A stretch of 64,000 bases of DNA from NCBI GenBank assembly GCA_035235625.1, contig CP141147.1, positions 27,634,756-27,698,755 of the forward strand, in the 5' to 3' direction. Positions 26,380 to 39,700 of this stretch are shown here, in pieces. The DNA is from Saururus chinensis (lineage: Eukaryota; Streptophyta; Magnoliopsida; Piperales; Saururaceae). The notes beneath the pieces were generated by a model. It worked only from the letters and a program-made list of their open reading frames with translations, did no database searches and had not been told where the DNA came from. The position numbers were made by a program, and so were the translations under genes. Within the stretch, counting starts at the first letter, position 1. Every line of letters starts with the position of its first letter.

Positions 26380-26770
26380 AGTTGGTGATGTACGGGCTTA
26401 TGATGGATAATCAGGTGGCCACAACAAAAGTTGGGCCCGGCGATAAACAAACAAAGGAAGAGTTTTTGTGGTACACGCTCTAAAGCCGAAGGGCCTTGCG
26501 TGCGGGTAGGGATTTGGTATTGGACGGATGTGGGGCCCACGAGGAGCGCTCGTGTGTGGCGAGTCCGGATTGGGACAAAGCAAGGATTTGGAGGGAAGCC
26601 CCCCAAAGATGGCGCGGGAGTTCGACGGTAGCGAATTGGCCGCCCTGGCCCACCGAGGAGATTCTCTGTACCTGTGGATTCCTCGGGAAATCAACCCCCC
26701 TGACGGAGGAAACGACGCTACTTGGAACAGCTTAGTCCGGCCTCTGCGAAATTCCCAAAAAGCCACTATG
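26380..26770 (+). other. Isolated CpG-rich patch with an open frame
   Basis: About 400 bp of GC-rich DNA sits in an AT-rich spacer. On the plus strand an ATG at 26609 opens a frame starting MAREFDGSELAALAH and running about 60 codons to a stop near 26797. I recognise no family. It could be a first exon whose gene is lost, a captured gene fragment, or a CpG island of a transposon. Confidence 0.3.
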
Positions 26771-28314
26771 CGTGTCTTAACTATAATATTTATTTAAGAA
26801 AAGAGTTAATATGAACCCCGGGTTCATGTACACTAACTTGGCTTCTTTCGAGAACCATCGAATCTGCTCCTTGTGCAAACGGGCCTACTTTTAATAAAAT
26901 TATTAAATATGTTTTTTTCTTATATAAAAAAGAGAAAAATAGTACAAGGTGATATCATCTTCTGAATTTTTAGCAAATAAATTGTAATCTTATGAGTCAA
27001 AATCGTCAAATTAATGTGAATGTTTTACCAGCCTAGAATTTATGCTTTTCATCCCTAAGATAGACGACGTGCACACTAATGTACATTAATGCTAATAATA
27101 CTAGTGATCTAATATATGTGGCATCAATCTCAAATATAAAGAGCTTATATGCATTCCTTACACCAGACTTTGTGATACAAAAATATAAAAAACTTTTCTA
27201 CAATTAATGTGAAGGGGGAATCGAAACTTGGGTTTTGTTCAGGTAGTAGTAGAGTTGTAAACGGTTGGTGAAAGTATACCAATTACAAAAGATCAACAAG
27301 TTATGTGATGTGCTTTACTATTCATATTCATATTAGTATAGATACCAAGAACACCAATCTTTGATTTGGTGTGACGTGGGGCTCGTCAAATTTCATCGGC
27401 AGATTACAGTTCTTGGTTGAGTAATTTGAGTGTTTAAAGACAAGTCAACCTAACCCTATATGTGCAGTGGGAGTGTTCTTCAATTGCATCTAACATTTTC
27501 ACTTATAAAATAAAATTTAGTAAGATAAATATTTTTAGAAGGCAGGGTTGCTCCTCTTGCCATATAATAATGTTCTAATTTTCGAAACCAAGAAATTTCG
27601 GTAGGGGTAGTGAAGCATGTGCTATATATGAACCAAAATGCAAGAAAGGCAGGGGTGGGTCATCTACCACATGATCAAGAATGTGCAAACAATCTAATAC
27701 TCTCTAGTCGTTGGTTAAGCAAGAATTTGACTGCCCAAAAAAGTAAGCCTTTAATTTAATTTTAACTTAGCTATTTAGGTTTTTCATATGCAAAGAAAGA
27801 GACTAGTGATGTAAATTAGAACGTTCAATATATTATCGCATGCCAGGGCACATGAGCCAAACACATATGAGCCGCACAATAAAAAACTCAATGGCCATTC
27901 AAGTTTTAATCACCCGCCATTTAGCGTCAAATCACAGACCAACCGGTCACATCACATTGGGCACATAATTTTTAATATGCAACCCGACACATATTAACCT
28001 TTTCCTATTAAATAACAGTCTAGTAAAAATATATAGATTAAATATTAAGTGTAATGTATACCTTTTTATTAAAAAATAATGCACCTTTTTTATAACCTAT
28101 TTTTACTGAAAAAACACTTCATTTGTTCATGGAATTACAAACTTTTGAAACTCCAGTGACCCCCATTTACACATAATCAACAATAAACCTATGAAAACGT
28201 AGACATGTCTTTATTTATGATTTGAACGGGATATGCAAACAAAGAAGTTGATGTTTGATGGATGGGATACACTTATAGTATATGGTTGTAGGTGTAGTTA
28301 GGGATTAATAGTAA

Positions 28315-28460
28315 AGGGTAATTGCATGAGACTTTGGGTTCAGCTTATCGCACTGGTTGGGCAAATTCCCGTGGTTCGAGTCCCTTTTATGGTAATCTCC
28401 ACCCTTCATGAGCCCCCTCATGGGGTTGGTCTTAACGGGTAATGGTTGTGAAAGTTACAA
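28315..28460 (+). mobile_element. SINE-like, tRNA-related tract
   Basis: GCTTATCGCACTGGTTGGGC (about 28343-28362) resembles an A box. GGTTCGAGTCC (28373-28383) is a canonical B box of the tRNA T-arm type. The body after it does not fold as a tRNA by eye, so a tRNA-derived SINE is more likely than a tRNA gene. Confidence 0.5.
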
Positions 28461-28573
28461 AAGAGGAAGGTATTTAATGGCTTAAACATACTCTTTTCAT
28501 TTCCTCCTAGTAAGTGTTTAGATAATTCAAAAACTAAAATATTCTCCTTAGCAAAAAGAAACAAATAAAGATA

Positions 28574-28765
28574 CTCCTTCTGTCTTAAATTAATAGCTTT
28601 ATTCTATAAAAAAATTATTCTATATTAATAATAGCTTTATTTTGTTAAATTTAAGTAGTTAGGTACTTGATAAAGAGTATCATAAATTTATTTTTCCTTA
28701 AGTTTCACTAATCAATAAAAATTACTATTTTTCCTAATGTAGTTATTAATATGAAATAAAAAGAG
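28574..28765. mobile_element. Stowaway-type MITE
   Basis: The left end is CTCCTTCTGTCTTAAATTAATAGC; the right end, reverse complemented, reads CTCTTTTTATTTCATATTAATAAC. TA dinucleotides flank both ends (28572-28573 and 28766-28767), as for Tc1/mariner MITEs. Confidence 0.7.
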
Positions 28766-29016
28766 TATATAACAAAGAGATTAAAGTAAATAGTTAATTA
28801 AATTTATAGATAAAACAACATACACTCCATTAACTTGTTGCAGTAAAACTTATAGCTTGCTTAATATGATGGTAAATGACCTATTGCCTGTTTAATTAGG
28901 TGGTAAAGAACTCAATGTATTGCTTTCTCACGTGGAAGACATTTTGGTCTATATACACATGTTTCATTGCAGAAAAAAGTACCTAATGTTAGAAACAAAC
29001 TAAACCAATATATATA

Positions 29017-29118
29017 CTCTCTTTGTCTTATATTAATAGTTCTATTTATTTTTTAAAATAAAATAAATTTATTTATTTTAAAAATAAATAGAGTTATTAA
29101 TGTAAGACATAAAGTGCG
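29017..29118. mobile_element. Short Stowaway-type hairpin MITE
   Basis: About 100 bp that is nearly one inverted repeat: CTCTCTTTGTCTTATATTAATAG pairs with the far end, centred near 29068 in TTAAAATAAAATAAATT. TA flanks both sides. Its RNA would fold into a long hairpin. Confidence 0.8.
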
Positions 29119-30300
29119 TAATTTATAGACAAAAGTTTTTTTGGCATTTAAAAACCCCTATTGGGTAATTCATCATGTATTCAACATTTTAATCCAACAA
29201 CAAAAGTAGTTATCAGGTGCAAAAAATGGCCAGATAATCAGGCACAACAGTAGTAAAATTAGCAAGGGCGTATTAAATTCAAGAGATAATGGTTGTAGGC
29301 ATTCTCCTTGGATAATAAGTTTGGATAGTTTAAAGTGCCACACCAAAAAAAGAGCATGCAAACAATGCATTGCTTCTACAACTTCATACAAAATAATATT
29401 TTAAGCAATTGTTGCCAAATAATTCCAATCCACTAATAATAATTTTAAGATATTTACTAACAATTCCATTTGAGGCTTGATCTATTGATCCATCGTCACC
29501 TACCCCCTCCCAATGGCACAAGGTGCATGGACTCATGTTGATGCATGTGAATCATAGTTCACCTTCTCAAAATTTGGTATTGTCTTGATAAGCCAAAGGG
29601 ACTAATGAGATTTTAGAAAGAACCCGTAGATATATCGAATAAATCATGTAAATCAATCTCGGGCTTCTAAGTGATTAAAAGAAATTTGTCAACACATATA
29701 TTTAACAATATAAGTATATATTATTATCTACAAAAATAAATATTAATATTATATAATTATAAATACATTATATAACATAAATTAAGTAAAATAAGTAGAG
29801 TATACGATATATAATGATGGTGTAAAATGAAAGTGAACACAATCATTATTTTATGTAGAAAATCGAAAGAGATACAAGTTCTAAGGCATTAGTAAATTTT
29901 AATTAAATAAGCTTAAGAATTAATTAAATAGAAAATATAATGATATTAATGCCTCATATGTCTCCCATCTCACGATCATTCTCATTTCAGCCTTATTGTT
30001 ACAATCTTGTGTATCTTACATAGATCTTGACAATTTTGTATAGATCCCATTGAGATAATATAAAATTATTTTTACACTAGTTCAAGTTTTTAGCAAAGGC
30101 CCCGAGATCATCAAAATCTTTGCCCGATCTTGCTAATATAGCGAACTATAGTGTAAACTTGGGCTCATACTAAACTAAACTTTGTCTTCATAATATTATT
30201 TTACATTATCCTTCTCCCAAAAATCAACGGATCAAATGAAAAGAATCGATTAATGTGGCAAAAAGCTTAATTAATTGGATTTGTTAATTTTTTATGAGGA

Positions 30301-30782
30301 AGATTAAATTTGGACCGTCAATATGAGGAGGAGAGATCCTCTGCAGCTCCATCATGCGGGACCCACTTCTTTTGTCATCTGTTCTGTCCCCCACACCAGG
30401 CTACCTCATCACAAAGAGATTTTCGAGGCGGTTTTTCCATTTTTTAAACCACGAAAAAAAGTTCAAAATAATTATGGCGGCATTTTTTTAAAAAAAATTG
30501 GCAGCTTAACCGGCAAAACGCTGTAATGAATGCCGCATTTATGTCCTAATCTGCTACTTTCTGTGATTTAAACTCACGAGGGCATTTGAGTAATTTCATA
30601 CCACCCAGCGGACGCCCAAAAAAAGATCCCCTCTCTCCGCACAAGCAAACGGACGAGCGCCAGCGCCACAGCCCAACTCAGAGCCGGCGGCCCAAAATCC
30701 CGGCGCAAAGCGCGAACTTTGAGCGAGATTCCCGCGGCTCTGGCCGGAGTCCATGGTGGTTTCTCGGAAGTAGCCCCGCCCG
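30301..30782 (+). promoter_or_regulatory. ACS10-like promoter and 5' leader
   Basis: Composition turns GC-rich from about 30600 up to the ATG at 30783, consistent with a leader and core promoter. No definite TATA box was seen. Confidence 0.4.
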
Positions 30783-33700
30783 ATGACCCAGAACCGCCTC
30801 GGCCCGCGACGCCAGGAGACCACCGACTGGGAGGCGGCGAAGAGGAGGGAGACCTCTGAGGGAGGTGGTGGGACGGCCATGAGGCTCGTCGTGCCGTTGC
30901 AGGGGGTGGTACAGGGGAGAGGAGGGTTGGTCCTGGGGTCTGTTATCCCCTGTGCTCTCTTCTACTTCCTCCAGTTCTACCTGCGGAGGAATCGGGCCCA
31001 GGCCCCGCCTCCGCCGTCCCCGTCTCCGTCGTCCGGTGAGCTGGCGGAGCTGTCGAGGATCCCCAGGTCTCAGTCCAGGAGCCACCTCTCGCCGAGAGGG
31101 TCCGTGGGCCCTGCTCAGGTCTCGGCGAGGGCGGCGTCGATTGTCAAGTCCGGTGACTCGCCGTATTACGCCGGGCTGAAGCGGGTGGCAGCCGACCCGT
31201 ACGATCCGGAGACGAATCCGAATGGGGTTATTCAGCTGGGCTTGGCTGAGAACAAGGTTTAACTCATGTCTTCTGAATTGTGCTTTTGTTTTATTCTCTT
31301 CTCTCTCTCTCTCATTGAATCGTGAGGCATTTTTTGGATTAATTTGGTTTAACTTAGAGCAGTTGTCATTGGATCTTGTGCGGGATTGGTTGGTGGAGCA
31401 TTACAAGGAGTCTGCTCTTGGGGCGGAGCTCAGTATCAGTGGGATTGCTACTTACCAGCCTTTTGATGGGTTGGCGGATTTGAAGATGGTAAAAATTATT
31501 TCAATATTTTTTCTTTTATTGTTTTCAATTCATAATCTACTTTACTGGGTTTTGACTCTGGTTTTGCTGAATTTCTTACCTACGTAGGGAGATGCAGATT
31601 TCTTTGAAATATTTTATGAGTATGGTTTCATGATGATTTCAGTGTACGTTCTTATAGATAAGAATTGTCAATATTGACTCCTGTTAATTATGGTCGATAT
31701 GTGAAATTTATAAATGGAAACATTTCTAATTAATTGGAGAACTGAAAACTTTTTCAACTAATTAGGGGAAACTCCCTGGCATCGAATTTATTATTGACAA
31801 CATTTTTATCTTCTATTTCATTATCTGAAATCATATGTATATGCTAGTTTGTGCCTTATTTTATGTTTTGTGTGCAGAATAGGTAATATTTGTTATTGTT
31901 TGTAGCTGCTTTTATTTTTCAGTTGTTATTCAACTCAAAATCAAGATTTTATTGCTTATTTCTGGGTTTTGGTTTGTCTGGTAACTTTGTTGAACACAAA
32001 TGTGTATCATACCATCACTGTTGTTGGGTTGGTTTAATTTGATTTTGTTTGGTCGACGGCCATTGTTAGGCCTTTCCCGAACAGCTTAAACTTTTACAAG
32101 GCTTGGTTTAATATGGTATTAGAGCCTGGAAGTCCGGCGCTTAATTTATGGCATCCTTGTCTTCATGCTCCCATGCAAGCATCTGCATATGTTTTATTAT
32201 GTTTTTGTGTGCAAGGAATGTTGTTTGGTTCAATTTGGTTTGGTTATATCCGTTGGTGGTCCTTTCCCTAACATCCGTATAGCTGAATTAGATTAAAGGT
32301 GATTACTTCGTAACAGGTGTTTCAACTTAAATTTTTTTCTTTGTTATTTGATCTGCGATGTTAGTTAAAGTGTAATAGTGTAATGCTGAGCTCAGGTTTG
32401 TAGTAGTGATACGTTTCTTTGTACTTTATTGAGTGGGTTTCACTCTTGCAGTTTGGGGGGGTGGGGACAGAGAGGGAGGGGGAAGAAATAGTATTACTGT
32501 CAGTTTGGAGTTTCTTAGTTTTAGTTCAGTGGGGTTGTAGATAGTACACTACATAGTTTGCTTGCTTTCAAGAGAGTAATAATATTTTACATGGGAATTA
32601 ATAACTCATACAAAATTTTAAACTTGGGGAGGGGGGGGGGGAATTTATACCTGTCATCATGCATTATTGACTACAATGTCAATGAGTCCCATGATGACCT
32701 ACCTTTCCTCTACAGTTTGATGTTTGTGTTTTGTTCCATGGGCATGATGACACTGTTTGGCCTTATATATATAAATGTTTAAATTTGAATGGAAGGTAAC
32801 TCGGCACTATAGGTGTGGTACCATTGTATATCTCGGCCACAAAACTGACTCTGGCCCATACTGGTGATATAATAGTACTTGGGTTTTGTCTGAAGCCCAC
32901 ATCTATATATGATAGTTTTGATGTTCATTCACATGTGTGTGAAATTTTTGATTGATTCTTTTCTTGCAGGCCATGGCTGGATTCATGGAAAGAATCATGC
33001 AGACATCAATACATGTTGACCCATCACATATGGTATTGACAGCTGGTGCAACCCCTGCAATTGAGATTCTTAGCTTCTGCCTGGCAGACCCAGGAAATGC
33101 ATTTCTTGTTCCTTCACCATATTACCCTGGGTAAAATTGCTTTTCTTTTGTATATAACAATTGTTACCTACGTCATGAATATTCAGTCCCCCTTTTTTTC
33201 TCTTTTAATGTCGTTTCAAATTTCATATTAGTTACTGTCGACAGATTATACTAGTTGTTTTGTATGACAATCCAGACTGTGTATAATTGTGGAAAATATA
33301 AGAAAATTCCCTTCTGTCTCTTGTTGCCCGTAACTGCCACATATAAGATGTATAGTTTATTCTCATATGTGTGCATTCTGCAGTTTTGACAGGGATATAA
33401 AATGGAGAACTGGGGTAGAACTAGTACCTGTACCATGTCGCAGCACAGACAGTTTTAATTTAAGTATATCTGCACTCGAGAGGGCATATAATCAGGCCAA
33501 GAAACGGGGGACAAAAGTCAGAGCTATTCTTATTTCAAATCCTTCAAATCCAGTAGGCAATCTGCTGAGTAGAGATATGCTCTATGCCCTTCTTGACTTT
33601 GCCCGAGAGAAGAACATCCATATCATCTCTGATGAAATATTTGCAGGCTCAACTCATGGGAAGGGAGAATTTGTAAGCATGGCGGAGATTCTAAACTCTG

Positions 33701-34227
33701 AGGGGTATGACCAGAACAGGGTTCATATAATATATGGGCTTTCAAAAGATCTATCCCTTCCAGGTTTTAGAGTTGGGCTCATATATTCTTTGAATGAAAA
33801 AGTCTTATATGCAGCAACAAGGTTGGCTAGGTTTTCTTCAATTTCAGCTCCCACCCAACATTTGCTGATTTCTATGCTGTCAGATGTAAGATTCATAGAT
33901 AAAATTGTTGAGAATACAAGGATTAGATTGCATAAGATGTATAGGCTGTTTGTTGATGGGTTGAAGCAGTTAGGGATTGAGTGCATGGAGAGTAGTGGAG
34001 GCTTTTACTGCTGGGCAGACATGAGCAAGTATATGGGATCTTACAGTGAGAAAGGGGAGCTCGAGCTATGGGAAAATTTGTTGAATGTAGCTAAGATTAA
34101 TGTGACTCCAGGTTGTTCTTGTCATTGTATAGAACCTGGATGGTTCAGATGTTGTTTTACAACATTGTCTGAAAATGATGTTTCTGTAGTAATGGAACGA
34201 ATTCAGAAAGTCCTTACAGACAGATAA
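30783..34227 (+). CDS. ACS10: ACS10-like membrane-anchored aminotransferase (ACC synthase family)
   Basis: A PLP-dependent class I/II aminotransferase of the ACC synthase family. Exons are 30783-31256, 31363-31488, 32970-33130 and 33384-34227, phases consistent, 534 aa. The N-terminus has the ACS10 signature [13 protein letters not shown] and a hydrophobic segment at about residues 48-67 ([19 protein letters not shown]), suggesting a membrane anchor. Family boxes follow: [76 protein letters not shown], and the PLP site [14 protein letters not shown] with Schiff-base Lys375. In Arabidopsis, ACS10 and ACS12 are reported to act as aminotransferases and not to make the ethylene precursor ACC, so an ethylene role should not be assumed. 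Start: ATG 30783; an in-frame ATG at 30879 just before RLVVPLQG is an alternative. Confidence 0.92.
32035..32290 (+). mobile_element. Remnant of a small LTR element in ACS10 intron 2
   Basis: Within the 1.5-kb intron, CCTTTCCCGAACAGCTTAAAC and ATATGGTATTAGAGCCTGGA resemble a plant TRIM/Copia LTR end followed by a primer-binding site for initiator tRNA-Met (consensus TGGTATCAGAGC). A similar CCTTTCC word recurs at about 32264. It is degraded, with no coding part. Confidence 0.4.
32625..32642. repeat. Poly-G run
   Basis: A G-rich run with a single interruption in ACS10 intron 2. Length is prone to sequencing error and it could form a G-quadruplex. Confidence 0.7.
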
Positions 34228-36741
34228 AATGCAAGTTGTTCATTCTTCTTCGCTTGTCACAATTATTTTCCATTAAAGATATTACTTCAACATGCTATAT
34301 TCTGCCAACAATTTTTTTTGAATGGATAATTTTGTGATCATCGTCACTGTTCAAACAACATAATGTGGACCCTGAACTGATGGCCTCATGACATGGAGAT
34401 TGTAATACTATACTTGCAGCTGAAAGTATGCATGACTGAATCATGATTGTAATACTATACTATACATGACTGATGCCTCTTTGCCAAGATTTTTAACGCA
34501 ATTGACTTAATTACTTGCACATAGATAAGTCAAATCTATGTTAAGTTGTTCTGACTTCTGATGATATTCCTTATTGTCCAAATGACAACGGATTAGACTT
34601 GCAACGTTCAATGCTGCCATAACGCATCAAATACCATTTATTTAGACTTTCTTTCATTATTTTTCGCAGTAGAGTAATGTTACTTTGAGAGAAGATTCAA
34701 CTTAGTTTTTCTTTTTAATTATTTTTGTGGGTGTTTTTCTATTCTAGCTGAAGCCTTCTTGTCAATCAACCACAGTGTCACACTTATCATTTTCATCTTT
34801 CCACCCCATTGATTAAACCTTGACAAAGAGAAAAATTAAGAACTATCTTCCCATCCCCAAGACTTATCTTTTCTCTTCCCACCATTCCCTCCTCCATTAC
34901 TGCCTCCGTCTCTACTTCCTCCTCGGTCTGCTGCCTCTTCCTCGTATTCCATTATCCCCAATGTGGTGACCCCCTTTCACTAGGTTATTCATATTGTACC
35001 TTGTAGCAGGAAAAAAAAATGGTGGAGGGCTGGGGGTGGATGATAAGGTGCATTAATGTGGAGAGATGATGGTAGGTGTAAATGCCCATGCCCCCCATAA
35101 TATTTCAAAGTTGCCCCTCCCTCTCCCTCTCCCCCTTCCCCTCTTTCCTCTTTAAACTAATACACACACCGCCCCCCATTTAAAAACTTTCTGGCTTCGC
35201 CCTTATATAGGACTATTTTTAAGTAGATATAGTGAGGGGCTGTTTGGATGGGAAAGGGAAAAGATTTGAAGTGCATTTTAAACTTAAATTTTTTCACTAG
35301 TAGAGTTGAGAAATAAAGTTTCTAAACAAAGCCTTGCCTATGAAAACACTTGATGGAAGGATTTGTAGATCGTGATGACTGTTATAGGCAAGCCCCAAGG
35401 ACCCAAACAATTTCAGATTAAATGCCTTCTTAATGAGGTGGTAGATGCTTCTACCACCGTCTCAGTTAGGTCACAAACAACCTACCACATGCCTTTACAC
35501 TTGGTGGGTATTTTGGCCCACAATGTTGCACCTCTTCATGGAATTTTGAGATCATGCTTATGCATGGAATAATCTTCCCAATTTAAGAAAATAACCTTCT
35601 AAAGTTAACAATCTTGCCCGATATTCTTTTCTTTTTCAACAATTTTTTTTGCCTTAATATAAAAGCTGAAAACATATCCAATATGGTATTAGAGAATGGC
35701 TAAGACCACACCTTAGAAAGCGTTCAAACACCACTCATTTAGTTACTTGTAGAGATTATATTCAGGCTCCCCTAGTACTTATGATGTAATAAAAATATAT
35801 TATCTTATATATTGGTGCAATTTTTTTAAGGTAAAACATAATTTAAAAGACATGATAAATTTACTAATATACCCTTGTTAGTGCAACAATATTCTTACAA
35901 GCCCAATGCCCTAACTAGGACTGCTAGTGGGTTGGCTTGAGGTTGTGTTTTAGTAAACCCAAACTCATTATAATTTAAAAAACCTAACCCATACCTTAAC
36001 CAAACCCATCTTGCATTGGGTTAGGTCGGATTTTGAATCCCACTAGATCAGGTTGAAGTTCCTTCTAACTAGATTTTCTTATTTAATTAAAAATAAATCT
36101 TATTTTATAATAAAATTTACTTATACTAGTACATATTACTCCATCCATCTTACATTAATACCTTTATTTTGCCAAAAAATTTGTGTCATATTAATAGCTT
36201 CATTTTATTCAGTTTAAGTGGTTGAGTATTTAAAAAAGAGTATCATAATTTTAGTTTCTCTTCACTTAAAAATGAGTTTCATTATTCAATAAAAATTATG
36301 ATTTTTTAAAATATAATTTACTAATATAAGACAGAGAAAATATATCTTTTTAAAGTAACCCAAGATTTTTTAAATAAATAATCTTGAGAAAAAAATTATA
36401 CATAATTTATAGTGGAGTAAAACATCGATTATAACCTATCTATCCTACTTAGGTCAGGTTTGGGTCAAGTCAGATAAATATCCAAACCCAACCCGACGAG
36501 TTTAAAAATCAAACCGAGTTCATTAGGGTCAGGTTAGGTCGGATAAAAAAAAAAACAACCCAAGCTGCATTCCTCGGCCCAAGCCCAGCCCAACTTGCTA
36601 CGCCCATTAAAAAGGCCCAGGAGCCTCGGCCATTTCGGCCGTCCACTTCTCCGGTTGGTCTTCCTCCGCTCTGGGCTCCCGCCCCCGAGCCCTTCGACCA
36701 CTTTACTCCCCTGCCTTCGGAAACGCTTTTTTGTCGAACAG
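34228..36741. other. Intergenic spacer between ACS10-like and FHA genes
   Basis: It holds the ACS10-like 3' UTR, then AT-rich sequence. At 35915-36060 and 36420-36535 are degenerate ACCCAACCCGAC / GGGTTAGGTCGG motifs, typical of the ends of non-autonomous hAT-like elements, with a Stowaway MITE between them. From about 36590 it becomes the GC-rich leader of the FHA gene. The ORF at 35372-35572 has no family features. Confidence 0.55.
36139..36340. mobile_element. Stowaway-type MITE
   Basis: The left end CTCCATCCATCTTACATTAATA pairs with a right end that reads, reverse complemented, TTTTCTCTGTCTTATATTAGTAA. TA flanks the left side. The right limit is approximate. Confidence 0.6.
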
Positions 36742-39700
36742 ATGGCGGTGGACGACAAGGATGCGCCGGCGGGGAAGCCGGAGGCCGCCGTGGACTCGAA
36801 GCCCAACATGGGCGCCAAAGATGAAGCCCACGTGACCTCGTCGGACGCGAACTCCACTCCCGGCGCGCCCGAGAAGTCGCCGGCAAAGGCGGCGCTCTCC
36901 TCCAAGGACTTCATCGTCTCTGTTGCCCGGAAGATCTCTGAGCAGTCGCTGCAGAGTTTCGAACCCGGAGTCTGGGGTGTCCTTACTGCCATTTCCAGCA
37001 ATGCCCGGAAGCGGCCGCAGGTATCGTGTCTTTAGAGCCTGTAACAGGCGGATATCATTGGTATCTCTATACTTTGTTGAAGAACTTACTTGACTTCTGA
37101 TGTCAATGATAGTAATCATCTCGTTCAGCAATGTAGTCAGTGATGCATTCCTGCTGAGCGCGGGACGAGTAGGTTTCAGCATGCTCGGTAGTTCTTGGCC
37201 CATAAGTTCCTCTTTTAATACGTTTGACAATTACCTGATCGCAGAAGCAGATTGGTTTTAATGAAAGGGCGCTTTTATTTCGTTTTGATCTTTTCTCGGA
37301 AAATGGTTCTACTGAGTTCATAAAATTTTTGTTACAAATATACGATTTTTTTAAAAAAAATTAATGTGCAATGTGTTTGTCTTGCGGGACATGGCTGTTT
37401 GTATAGCTTATTCTGTTACTTCTCGACAAACATAACACAAATTGTCTGGCTAAATTTTCTGGCTTTTGTCTTCTGGGTTTGTAGCTTTTTGTTATTCAGA
37501 ACTCGAAGTCTGTCATTTTGGTGGCTTTCTAACTAGTCTGAAGGGTCCACGTGAAAACATTAAGTACACCTGATATTTATGGCTGGAAACAATCTCGTAA
37601 CAAAGAAGCTACTTTTTGTTAACCGTCGGACGCTATATGCTGATATAATCTATCTCATTCTTGGTTCTTATTAGAGATTTGTATATAATGTGCAAAGAGA
37701 AAAAAAAACATTTCTGGGATGAAATCTCTTATAAACTGCTCACGGGTGTTGAAATTCCAACTACTGTATGATTTGCATTGTTTATCACATTATTACAATT
37801 TCTTCGAGTAGAAAAGAAATATGTTATCTATTCTGATGATAATTAATTTGTAAATTATTTCATGCGGCTGACTTCTAAAGTATAAAATCTAATTTTATGA
37901 AGGGTTTTGACGCAGGGTATGAATATACTCTTGGACGGCAATGAACATTTCCTTGGTCGTTTGGTAGATGATCCACGTTTTCAGATTGAAGGACTTGCTG
38001 TAAGCGCTAGGCATTGCAAAATCTGTAGGTCTGAAGATTTGGATCTTCCATCAAGTTTTTCTGTGTTACTGAAAGATAATAGGTATCACAATGTTTGCAT
38101 CTGTTGTTTTTCTTCCAGATCTCATATGAGCTTTTCTAATTTATTTTTGAAAATTTGCAGCACTAATGGTACATATCTCAATTGGGAAAAAATAACAAAA
38201 CATGTTCCTGAAGTTCGAATGCAACACGGGGATATTATATCTTTTGTAGCTCCCCCACACCATGGTAAGCATTACCATTTTGTTGTATGCATCTATTTCT
38301 GAGAGAGGAGCTTATTTTGTTGGCTTTGCTTTTGTAATGAGGTGAAAGTATATGTTATTGATCAACAACTTCAACAGCTAACGTGTTTGCTGTTAATTTA
38401 ATTTCCAACGATGACATATAAAACTTTGGATGCATTACTTAACTTGCTTTTGTCAGCATCTCTTGCAATTTTTTTATTTCATTACTCATTCTGTTCGTGG
38501 TAACCAGTATCATGTTGTTGTATGCAACTATTTCTGAGAGAGGAGCTTATTTTGTTGGCTTGCTTTTGCATTGAAGTGAAAGTTACATGTATTGATCACA
38601 TTTTTGACAATCAACGATATGTTTGCTTTGCTGTTAATTTCAATTCCAACAATAACGTAAAAAACCTAGATTTCATTTCTTAATTTGCTTTTATTGGTAT
38701 CTATTGTGTTTTTCTTATTTGATGACTCATTCTCTTCTATTTGACTTTTTATATGTTCATGGTATCAGAGCTTGCTTTTGCATTTGTATATAGAGAAGTG
38801 TGTAAGTCAACATGCTTGAGAAACGGATTGATTTCAAAAAGGAAACCAGGTATCCAGACATATGATGTGGGCATAGCACCTGCAAGTACTTTTAGCTCTT
38901 CCAGTTGTTGATGCATCAGCTAATATCTGTTCCACTCGTTTTAGAGGATTTTGGATCTGAAAGCAAGAGGTTGAAAGGGCTTGGAATCGGTGCACCTGAG
39001 GGTCCCATATCTCTTGATGACGTTAGGAGCCTTCAAAGATCTAATACGGTATATTTCGGATGTCTGGTTACTATATGAAAAAAACTTGCCAGAGCTGTAG
39101 CTCACTACAGCTCTGGCTAGCCCTTCTCTTACTATATATATGTTAGAAGGCTATTAGTAGAAGGCATGTGTGCGTCTCTGCAAAGTCTTAACTACATAGA
39201 GCATACAGGAGCTAAGGAAGCAATTAGAGTCTCATGTTAATGCAATTGAGACAATGCGCAGTGAGAACCGCACGGTTGTTGCCCACCATGATCAAGTATG
39301 TTAATATTGGTTTAATTTTTTGTCTAATTTTTATATTTTAATTCTCTATAAATAATTGATGCGATTTATTTTTTGCAGGAGATGAAGCTAATGAAAGAGG
39401 CTGTTTCACTTTCCTTCTATAATCAAATAAAGGAGCTTCGCTGTAGCTTGGAAATGAAACAGAAAGAGTTAGATGAGGTGAGTGCAGTTGCTGCTGAACG
39501 ACAGCAGGCAGTGGAGGATCTGAATGAAAGGCTTAGTGTATCTGTCCAGTCACGCATGGATGCAGATGAAATTATTAACAGGTAAAGGCATGTAATTTAT
39601 GAACAAAATTAAGCGGAACTCTATTCTTTTCCTGCTTTAGTTTACAGTTGCATGTAACTATGTTCCCATTTTAGTTGATGCTCCATAATGCAAATTTGTT

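Larger units (their letters stand above)
25553..30300. other. Intergenic spacer with MITEs and a SINE-like tract
   Basis: Mostly AT-rich, with no assembled gene. It contains the CpG-rich patch, SINE-like tract and two Stowaway elements listed separately. The ORF at 29173-29391 on the minus strand has no family features. Confidence 0.6.

Noticed and set aside
36595..36741. Upstream start for the FHA protein at 36595
   Set aside because: The frame is open, but the sequence looks like GC-rich leader; the ATG at 36742 starts the conserved-looking N-terminus.
38760..38771. Exact match to the initiator tRNA-Met primer-binding site TGGTATCAGAGC
   Set aside because: It is the acceptor and first bases of FHA exon 4, required for the domain end ELAFAFVYREV, and no LTR borders surround it; treated as coincidence.
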